Below are positions 1-4,106 of a DNA stretch of 5,546 nt, piece by piece (the first letter of the stretch is position 1; every line of letters begins with the position of its first letter). The DNA comes from an uncultured Eubacteriales bacterium (GTDB lineage: Bacteria > Bacillota > Clostridia > Oscillospirales > Oscillospiraceae). Position numbers and translations under genes: made by a program. The notes beneath the pieces were generated by a model, which did not search any database, was not told the DNA's origin, and saw nothing but the letters and a program-made list of their open reading frames with translations. Location of the stretch: the NCBI GenBank assembly GCA_900550705.1, contig URTG01000123.1, positions 1 through 5,546 on the forward strand, in the 5' to 3' direction.

Positions 1-750
1 GTCACGGTGGAGCAGGCCTCCCAGAGCATCACCCGCCACAACCAGACCCGCCAGGTCACCATCACCGGTGACACCATCAGCGGCGACAGCACCGCCATCA
101 CCCAGTCCATCCAGGAAATTCTGGACCGGTACACCCTGCCCCAGGGCTACACCGCCCAGACCGCCGGCTCCTATGAGGACATGATGGACAGCTTCGGCGA
201 CCTGGGCCTGGCCCTGGTGGCTGCCCTGCTGCTGGTGTACTTCGTCCTGGCCGCCCAGTTTGAGTCCTTCGCCATGCCCATCATGGTCATGCTCATCCTG
301 CCCGTGGCCTTCACCGGCGCGCTGTTCGCCCTGCCCCTCACCGGCCGGGATATGTCGATGATTGCCCTGGTGGCCATCATCATGCTGGCCGGCACGGTGG
401 TCAACTCCTCCATCATTCTGGTGGAGTACATCAAGATCCGCCGCGGCATGGGCGAAAGCCGGGAGGACGCCATCCTTCACGCCTGCCCGCTCCGTGTCCG
501 CCCCATTCTGATGACCACCCTCACCACCGTCCTGGCCATGGTCCCCATGGCCCTGGGCATTGGAGACACCAACGAGATGATGTCCGACATGGGCATCACC
601 ATGATCTCCGGCATGGTCATTTCCACCATCGTCACCCTGGTGTTCACCCCGGTCTACTACTCGGTCATTGATAACCTGAGCCATATCTTCGACAAGAAGA
701 AAAAAGCCCCCAAGCAGCCCGACCTGCCCGAAGCGGCGGCGGCGAAGTGA
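1..750 (+). CDS. RND-family efflux transporter, C-terminal part (5' end outside window)
   Basis: This is the last 249 residues of an inner-membrane RND (AcrB/HAE1-like) pump, which expels drugs or lipophilic compounds using the proton gradient. The open frame runs in from base 1 and stops with TGA at 748-750. The first ~55 residues are the end of the second periplasmic/extracellular porter loop. Five hydrophobic segments follow, matching TM8-TM12 of the family. TM8 is followed by the family signature AAQFESF. TM10 carries GTVVNSSIILVEYI, equivalent to the usual GIVVNNAILLVDY. RVRPILMTTLTTVLAMVPMA is the classic segment leading into TM11, and the last helix ends in FTPVYYSVID. A basic, Ala-rich cytoplasmic tail closes the protein. 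In Firmicutes such pumps work without the TolC channel. The family is clear; the substrate cannot be told. The adaptor protein, if present, would lie upstream of the window. Confidence 0.95.
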   Translation, partial: VTVEQASQSITRHNQTRQVTITGDTISGDSTAITQSIQEILDRYTLPQGYTAQTAGSYEDMMDSFGDLGLALVAALLLVYFVLAAQFESFAMPIMVMLILPVAFTGALFALPLTGRDMSMIALVAIIMLAGTVVNSSIILVEYIKIRRGMGESREDAILHACPLRVRPILMTTLTTVLAMVPMALGIGDTNEMMSDMGITMISGMVISTIVTLVFTPVYYSVIDNLSHIFDKKKKAPKQPDLPEAAAAK

Positions 751-814
751 ACACCGTCCCCCTGTTTTTTACCCCCGCCGCAAAAACTCAACAATTCTTA
801 ATAAATTTCCTCGC

Positions 815-841
815 TTAACCTTCAGAATTGACCGGTATACT
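815..841 (+). promoter_or_regulatory. possible sigma-A promoter of the PE operon
   Basis: A TATACT -10 box lies at 836-841. A poor -35 (TTAACC at 815-820, 15 bp away, or CTTAAC one base earlier with 16 bp) precedes it in the AT-rich part of the gap after the RND gene. A start near 848 would give a leader of about 27 bases before the GTG at 875. TTGACC at 825-832 is too close to the -10 to be its -35. The spacing is short, so this is only a candidate. Confidence 0.35.
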
Positions 842-853
842 GGGGGCAACAAA

Positions 854-867
854 AGAGAGAGAGGGGG
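854..867 (+). promoter_or_regulatory. ribosome binding site made of a GA tract
   Basis: Five GA/AG dinucleotide units (854-863) run into GGGG (864-867), giving a purine-rich Shine-Dalgarno region 7 bases before the GTG start at 875. It supports that GTG as the start of the TVP38-like gene. The next gene has a similar but longer GA tract. Confidence 0.6.
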
Positions 868-874
868 CCGGGCT

Positions 875-1453
875 GTGGAACAGCAGGCGAACCGATTAAA
901 GTATATTTTGGGCGGCACGCTGGTGGTGCTGCTGCTGGGGCTGGCGGCATTTGTCGCCCAGGGGTATTTCAGCGGAGCCTTCTCCTCCGAGGCGCAGTTC
1001 CGGGGGTATATGAGCGGCTTCGGCGTGTTTGCTCCGGCGGCGCTGACGGCGATCCAGGCCATCCAGGTCATTCTTCCGGTGATCCCCGGGTGGCTGGGGT
1101 GCATGGTGGGCGCGGGGATGTTCGGCGCGGCGGGGGGCTTCTTGTGCAATTACATCGGCATCAGCGCCGGGTCGATCATCTCCTTCGCCCTGGCCCGGTG
1201 CTTCGGGGTGGAGCTGGTCCGGCGGATGGTGCCCATGGAGAAGTACCAGACCCTGGTGGACTGGGTGAACCGGCGGAAGAGCTACACCCTGATCCTATTC
1301 CTGGCCATTCTGCTGCCCCTGGCCCCGGACGATTTTCTGTGTTGGTTCTCCGGGCTGACGGGGATGTCCACCCGGAAATTTGTCTGGATCATCCTTCTGG
1401 GCAAGCCCTGGTGTATCCTGGCGTACAGTCTGGTGTTTGCACACATTTTTTGA
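875..1453 (+). CDS. TVP38/TMEM64 (DedA superfamily, SNARE-associated) membrane protein
   Basis: A 192-residue polytopic membrane protein with a GTG start supported by the purine-rich site at 854-867. Segment 10-30 is an N-terminal membrane helix. Residues 61-72 (QAIQVILPVIPG) match the family's re-entrant Q/E..LPVIPG motif. It is followed by a glycine-rich stretch GAGMFGAAGG (79-88), SAGSIISFALARCFG (97-111) and a second re-entrant signature LLPLAPDDFLCWFSGLTGMS (146-165). These are hallmarks of the SNARE_assoc/VTT domain (PF09335). Members of this superfamily are now linked to transbilayer movement of phospholipids or undecaprenyl phosphate. The gene is first in an operon with pssA and psd, 21 bases before pssA. 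This suggests a role in distributing phosphatidylserine or PE across the membrane, which is inference from context. The family call is strong; the substrate is unproven. Confidence 0.9.
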   Translation: MEQQANRLKYILGGTLVVLLLGLAAFVAQGYFSGAFSSEAQFRGYMSGFGVFAPAALTAIQAIQVILPVIPGWLGCMVGAGMFGAAGGFLCNYIGISAGSIISFALARCFGVELVRRMVPMEKYQTLVDWVNRRKSYTLILFLAILLPLAPDDFLCWFSGLTGMSTRKFVWIILLGKPWCILAYSLVFAHIF

Positions 1454-1467
1454 GAGAGAGAGAGAGG
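1452..1467 (+). repeat. (GA)7 tract overlapping a stop codon and forming the pssA ribosome site
   Basis: An uninterrupted GA dinucleotide run begins inside the TGA stop of the TVP38-like gene (1451-1453) and ends in AGAGG, 7 bases before the pssA ATG at 1475. No other Shine-Dalgarno sequence is present, so the repeat itself must recruit the ribosome. A change in repeat number would alter the tract length upstream of the AGAGG core, but not a reading frame. Confidence 0.75.
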
Positions 1468-1474
1468 AATATCT

Positions 1475-2095
1475 ATGCTGGGCTTTTATAACTACACGGT
1501 AGTTCTGACCTACCTGGGGATGCTGCTGGGCTTCACCGGCCTGACCTGTGCGGCCGGGGGGCGGCTGCACACCGCCCTGCTGTGTCTGATGGCGGCGGGG
1601 GTGTGCGATATGTTCGACGGGAAGATCGCCTCCACCATGCAGCGGACACTGGCGGAGCGGCGGTTCGGAATTCAGATCGACTCCCTCAGCGACCTCATCT
1701 GCTTCGGCGTACTTCCGGCGGGGATCGTCTGGTCCATGGCACCGGACCGGACGGTCACCTTTGTGGTGTCTGGGCTGTATGTGCTGGCGGCGCTGATCCG
1801 GCTGGCCTGGTTCAATGTGGACGAGGAGGAGCGGCAGAGCCGCTGCGACGGCCCCCGGGAGGTCTATCTGGGTCTCCCCGTGACCACATCGGCCCTGCTG
1901 CTGCCCGCCCTGCTGGCGCTGCTCCAGCTGCGGGGCAGGCCCCTGGCCGGGGCGGGCACCGCCCTGCTGGCGGGGATGGGCGTGGCCTTCCTCACCCCCT
2001 TCCGGCTGAAAAAGCCCCAGCTGCCCGGCAAGCTGGGTATGCTGCTGTGCGGCTGCGGAACGCTGGTCCTTCTTCTGTTGGGGGTGGAGCTGTGA
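1475..2095 (+). CDS. pssA: CDP-diacylglycerol--serine O-phosphatidyltransferase (phosphatidylserine synthase)
   Basis: A 206-residue integral membrane enzyme of the CDP-alcohol phosphatidyltransferase family. It joins serine to CDP-diacylglycerol, giving phosphatidylserine and CMP. The catalytic signature spans residues 45-73: D45-x-x-D48-G49-x-x-A52 ... G65-x3-D69-x3-D73. It includes FGIQIDSLSDLICFGVLPAG, the block typical of clostridial PssA. Further family landmarks are IRLAWFNVDEEERQ (108-121) and YLGLPVTTSALLLPALLAL (131-149). The four metal-binding aspartates and both glycines are present. The arginine that normally follows A52 is serine (S53), which is unusual. Length fits the family. 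The start has a GA-rich ribosome site, and the 3' end overlaps psd by 4 bases (GTGA). The psd partner makes PS rather than PG or PI synthase the best call. Confidence 0.9.
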   Translation: MLGFYNYTVVLTYLGMLLGFTGLTCAAGGRLHTALLCLMAAGVCDMFDGKIASTMQRTLAERRFGIQIDSLSDLICFGVLPAGIVWSMAPDRTVTFVVSGLYVLAALIRLAWFNVDEEERQSRCDGPREVYLGLPVTTSALLLPALLALLQLRGRPLAGAGTALLAGMGVAFLTPFRLKKPQLPGKLGMLLCGCGTLVLLLLGVEL

Positions 2096-2937
2096 AGGAA
2101 GCCAAAAACACCTCCGGCGCGGTGGGGTTCCTCTATGGCACCGTCCCCGGCCGTCTGCTGCTGAAGGGGCTTCTGGCCACCCGGGCCGACCGGCTGGCGG
2201 TGGCCTTTCTCCGCTCTCCAGCGTCCCGCTGGGTGGTGCCCCTCTATGCCCGGCGGCACGGGGTGGACCTGTCCCCGTGGGGGAAGGAGGGCTTCGCCTC
2301 CTTCCAGGACTTCTTCCGCCGCACCGGGGGCGAGGCGCTGTTCGACCCCGCCCCGGAGCGGCTCATCAGCCCCTGCGACGGCTGGCTCAGCGCCTACCCC
2401 CTCCGGGCGGACAGCAGCTTTGCCATCAAGCAGTCCCATTACCGCCTGGCGGACCTGCTCCAGGACGAGGCCCTGGCCCGGCGGTACGCCGGGGGCGACT
2501 GTCTCATTTTCCGCCTGTGCCCCTCGGACTACCACCACTACTGCTATATCGACAGCGGCTACCAGGGGGAAAACCACCCCATCCCCGGTCAGCTCCACAG
2601 TGTGCAGCCCATCGCCTGTGAGACCTATCCCGTCTACGTCCTCAACCGCCGGTGCTGGACCCTGCTGGAGACGGAGCACTTCGGCCCCGTGGTCCAGACG
2701 GAGATCGGCGCACTGGTGGTGGGCGGGATCTGCAACCCCTGGGAAAACCGATTTTTCCGCAAGGGGGAGGAGAAGGGCTGCTTCGAGCTGTCCGGCTCCA
2801 CCATTGTTCTGCTGCTGGAGCGGGATAGGGTCCGGCTGCGGCCGGAGCTTCGGCTGCGGCTGACCCAGGGGGAGGTCCGGGTGCGGCAGGGGATGTGGAT
2901 CGGCTCCCAGTGCCCCGGAGAGGAGGGGACGGCGTGA
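2092..2937 (+). CDS. psd: phosphatidylserine decarboxylase proenzyme
   Basis: This pyruvoyl enzyme converts phosphatidylserine to PE at the membrane and is 281 residues long. The open frame continues upstream to 1582, but that part is antisense-free shadow of pssA. GTG at 2092, overlapping the pssA stop, gives the expected N-terminus with FLYGTVPGR (13-21) and has GGGGG at 2080-2084 as ribosome site. FQDFFRR (71-77) and SPCDGWLS (93-100, catalytic-type D96) are family blocks, as is DYHHYCYIDSG (146-156). GALVVGGICNPW follows at 206-217. The autocleavage site SGST (234-237) would split the chain before S236, which becomes the pyruvoyl group of the small alpha subunit. E. coli-type enzymes read DYHRVHMP at the middle motif, so the second His is C151 here. 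The tail ends TGA-TG into the PAP2 gene. The call is firm from motifs plus context. Confidence 0.93.
   Translation: MKEAKNTSGAVGFLYGTVPGRLLLKGLLATRADRLAVAFLRSPASRWVVPLYARRHGVDLSPWGKEGFASFQDFFRRTGGEALFDPAPERLISPCDGWLSAYPLRADSSFAIKQSHYRLADLLQDEALARRYAGGDCLIFRLCPSDYHHYCYIDSGYQGENHPIPGQLHSVQPIACETYPVYVLNRRCWTLLETEHFGPVVQTEIGALVVGGICNPWENRFFRKGEEKGCFELSGSTIVLLLERDRVRLRPELRLRLTQGEVRVRQGMWIGSQCPGEEGTA
2921..2926 (+). promoter_or_regulatory. AGGAGG ribosome site setting the PAP2 gene start
   Basis: A perfect AGGAGG inside the psd 3' end lies 10 bases before ATG 2937 and 7 bases before an in-frame GTG at 2934. It excludes the farther upstream in-frame ATG at 2895, which has no such site. It fits reinitiation or coupling at the overlapping psd stop. 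Confidence 0.7.
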
Positions 2938-3560
2938 TGCTGAAACAAATCCCCCGCCGGACCATTCTGCTGCCCCTGGCGGCGCTGGTGTGGAACCAGC
3001 TCCTCTATCAGGGGGCCTTCCGGCTGGCGGAGCACCGGACGCACTACGACCTGTCCACTCCGCTGGACCGGGTCATTCCCCTGGTGCCCTGGACGCTGAT
3101 CATTTACTTCGGCTGCTTTCTGTTCTGGGGCCTCCACTACCTGTGGATGGCCGCACGAAACGACGAATCCGCCCGGCGGTTCTACCGGGCGGATTTTCTC
3201 TCCAAGGCTGTGTGCTTTGTGATTTTCCTGCTGCTCCCCACCGTCATGCACCGGCCGGAGATCACCGGCACGGGCTTCTGGGCGGCGGGGATGCGGTTTC
3301 TCTATTGGATGGACCAGCCCTATAATCTGTTTCCCTCGGTCCACTGCCTGCTCAGCTGGCTGTGCTGGGTCAGCGTCCGGGGGCGGGCGGACATCCCCCG
3401 CTGGTATCGCGCCCTGGCCTTCTGGCTGGCGCTGGCGGTGTTCGTCTCCACCCTCACCACCCGGCAGCACGTTCTGGTGGACATCGCCGGGGGCGCTGGG
3501 GTGGCGGAGCTGTGCTGGCGGGCCGTCAGGTCCTCAGCTCCCGATACGTCCGCCGGATGA
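2937..3560 (+). CDS. PAP2-superfamily membrane protein, Aur1/inositol-phosphotransferase-like (PAP2_3 type)
   Basis: A 207-residue membrane protein. The ATG at 2937 shares its A with the psd TGA; GTG 2934 is an alternative. Hydrophobic segments occur near 9-25, 48-72, 89-103, 134-146 and 158-176, with another short one at the C-terminus. PAP2 motifs are in order: LLLPTVMHRPEI with R106-P107, NLFPSVH with S134 and H136, and STLTTRQHVLVD with the nucleophile-type H178 and D182. The spacing and the NLFPSxH and TRQHxxxD forms resemble the Aur1/Ipt1-like branch rather than simple PgpB phosphatases. Such enzymes remove a phosphate from, or transfer a head group onto, a lipid. Placed directly after psd, it may process a PE-pathway lipid or a lipid phosphate by-product; this is inference. 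The catalytic residues look intact. The exact substrate is unknown. Confidence 0.85.
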   Translation: MLKQIPRRTILLPLAALVWNQLLYQGAFRLAEHRTHYDLSTPLDRVIPLVPWTLIIYFGCFLFWGLHYLWMAARNDESARRFYRADFLSKAVCFVIFLLLPTVMHRPEITGTGFWAAGMRFLYWMDQPYNLFPSVHCLLSWLCWVSVRGRADIPRWYRALAFWLALAVFVSTLTTRQHVLVDIAGGAGVAELCWRAVRSSAPDTSAG

Positions 3561-3625
3561 TCCACAGGGAGATAAAAACAGTGATCGGCGTGGTCATTGC
3601 GGCCATGAACAATAAAAAGAAGTAA
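3557..3625 (+). pseudogene. 22-codon micro-ORF, probable remnant of a holin-like type I toxin
   Basis: The ATG overlaps the PAP2 stop (ATGA) and the frame ends NNKKK-TAA inside the hairpin at 3613-3664. The peptide has a short hydrophobic stretch, TVIGVVIAAM, followed by the basic tail NNKKK. Small Firmicute holin-like type I toxins typically end the same way: a membrane helix, then a Lys-rich tail whose codons form the left arm of the terminator, with an antisense RNA facing it. Here the hydrophobic part is only about 10 residues and no Shine-Dalgarno site precedes the ATG. The N-terminal half of such a toxin therefore seems to be missing, possibly replaced by the end of the PAP2 gene. It could also be non-coding. 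The toxin link is inference from tail, hairpin and antisense promoter together. Confidence 0.35.
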
Positions 3626-3664
3626 CCGCCTTAAGCTTCCCGGCCTAACGGTTACTTCTTTTTA
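3613..3664. terminator. bidirectional intrinsic terminator
   Basis: A perfect 16-bp inverted repeat (3613-3628 with 3649-3664) encloses a 20-base loop. The arms are A-rich on the left and T-rich on the right, so either direction yields a GC core (GTAACCG/CGGTTAC) followed by a U run. It would end the PE operon on the plus strand and the predicted antisense RNA on the minus strand. Confidence 0.85.
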
Positions 3665-3673
3665 GAAAAACTA

Positions 3674-3702
3674 GGGAGGTTGGCCGTCTGCCAACAGCTC
3701 CT
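3674..3702 (-). other. stem-loop in the predicted antisense RNA
   Basis: The core stem is GTTGGC/GCCAAC with a 5-base loop. It is extended by GGGAG (3674-3678) against CTCCT (3698-3702) across a 2-base bulge. It would form the 5' domain of the minus-strand RNA, a likely loop for first contact with its target. It is also seen as a hairpin on the plus strand. Confidence 0.55.
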
Positions 3703-3713
3703 ATCTGTTCCTA

Positions 3714-3742
3714 AGTATATCCGGTTTTCGCCGGATTGTCAA
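3714..3742 (-). promoter_or_regulatory. near-consensus sigma-A promoter, minus strand
   Basis: Read on the minus strand, TTGACA (3742-3737) is followed after exactly 17 bp by TATACT (3719-3714). This is the best promoter match in the window. It drives away from the minus-strand toxin relic and toward the terminator at 3613-3664, so its only product is a short RNA. The spacer holds a palindrome, ATCCGG-6-CCGGAT (3719-3736), which could be an operator or chance. Confidence 0.75.
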
Positions 3743-3762
3743 GGGTGCAGGGCAAGCACGCG

Positions 3763-3790
3763 GGGTCTCGGGATGTGAATTCCGGGACCC
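3763..3790 (+). terminator. hairpin, possible backup terminator
   Basis: GGGTCTCGGGA (3763-3773) pairs with TTCCGGGACCC (3780-3790), with two G-U pairs and a 6-base loop. It is followed by TGTTTAAATATTG, only a weak U-rich tail. It may be a second plus-strand terminator or a structural relic. No gene uses it clearly. Confidence 0.4.
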
Positions 3791-3808
3791 TGTTTAAATA
3801 TTGTATAA

Positions 3809-3849
3809 TATGCGGAAGGACGCCCTGCGGGGCGTCCTTCCTTCGCATA
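3809..3849. repeat. long GC-rich inverted repeat
   Basis: GAAGGACGCCC (3815-3825) and GGGCGTCCTTC (3830-3840) pair perfectly around a TGCG loop. Beyond a 3-base bulge, the outer arms TATGCG/CGCATA (3809-3814, 3844-3849) also pair. On the minus strand it lies 23 bases past the stop of the toxin relic and is followed by AT-rich sequence, so it may end transcription from the two-component operon. No U run directly follows on either strand, so a palindromic intergenic repeat is equally possible. Confidence 0.6.
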
Positions 3850-3871
3850 ATAGAAACTGGATAAGCGCTCA

Positions 3872-4081
3872 TCACACAAAAAGACGGGGATAGTCTGTCC
3901 GTCCGTTGACGATGGCATAAATATAAATCACATCATCGACAATTTTGTAGATGGCTACATAGATTTTCGTCAGGACCAGCTTACGAAAGTCGCTGGCGGC
4001 CAAAACAGGGTCAGGGTGCGCTTGACCGATCAGAGGATAGGTTCGCAATCGGTCGATTGCGTGTTGTGGGGAAAGATACAA
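3872..4081 (-). pseudogene. RelE/ParE-family toxin, 5'-truncated relic
   Basis: The 69 codons (from a TTG at 4081) match the C-terminal two thirds of type II ParE/RelE toxins, which are small mRNA-cleaving or gyrase-poisoning proteins. Recognisable parts are the helix end AIDRLRTYPLIGQ (8-20), the strand FRKLVLTKIYVAIYKI (32-47), and VIYIYAIVNGRTDYPRLF (51-68), which holds the usual hydrophobic strand then (H/N)GRxDYP. A full toxin is about 95-100 residues and begins with a strand and a long first helix. Here the open frame extends upstream only to about 4120, into the end of the response regulator gene, with no ATG and no toxin-like N-terminus. No antitoxin gene adjoins. It is best read as a dead fragment left by a deletion. 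Expression by read-through from the two-component operon is possible. Confidence 0.7.
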
Positions 4082-4106
4082 CGGGAAATTTAGGAGAATC
4101 GCAATT

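Larger units (their letters stand above)
3611..3707 (-). ncRNA. predicted antisense RNA of a type I toxin-antitoxin-like locus
   Basis: A strong minus-strand promoter at 3714-3742 predicts a start near 3707. The transcript would run through a hairpin (GTTGGC 3679-3684 / GCCAAC 3690-3695, loop CGTCT) and end at the T run of the shared terminator, giving about 100 nt. It carries no convincing ORF before the terminator. It would be complementary to the 3' end of the plus-strand micro-ORF transcript, including the NNKKK codons. This is the usual convergent, 3'-overlapping layout of Firmicute type I antitoxin RNAs. Existence of the RNA is predicted only from promoter, hairpin and terminator. If the toxin is dead, it could be an orphan regulator or simply residual. 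Confidence 0.5.

Noticed and set aside
734..790. A terminator after the RND gene.
   Set aside because: GCGGCGG and CCGCCGC could pair only across a large loop, with the T run inside the loop rather than after the stem.
1582..2091. Upstream 170-codon extension of the psd reading frame.
   Set aside because: It lies over pssA in another frame, has low-complexity Gly/Ala/Arg/Pro composition and no domain. The psd family N-terminus begins just after GTG 2092.
1864..2679. Long minus-strand ORF opposite pssA and psd, and similar ones at 2634-3470 and 769-1149.
   Set aside because: They are antisense shadows typical of GC-rich genes. The proteins are Pro/Gln/Gly/Arg-rich with no recognisable domain, and both-strand overlap with clear enzymes is implausible.
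2895..2936. An upstream ATG at 2895 as the PAP2 gene start.
   Set aside because: It would add 14 polar, Arg-rich residues ahead of the first membrane helix and lacks a well-placed ribosome site. AGGAGG at 2921-2926 fits ATG 2937.
3526..3606. A minus-strand 26-codon ORF with a hydrophobic stretch (MAAMTTPITVFISLWII) and an Arg-rich tail.
   Set aside because: It resembles a tiny membrane peptide, but it lies beyond the terminator that should end the only promoter upstream of it and is antisense to the PAP2 3' end. It has no ribosome site.
3600..3750. A riboswitch or T-box leader.
   Set aside because: The hairpins do not form a recognised aptamer, and there is no downstream plus-strand gene to control.
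3780..3809. A perfect TATAAT at 3804-3809 on the plus strand as a promoter.
   Set aside because: The region at the -35 distance (TTCCGG) is poor and lies in a hairpin. No plus-strand gene follows, only the 3809-3849 inverted repeat and genes on the other strand.
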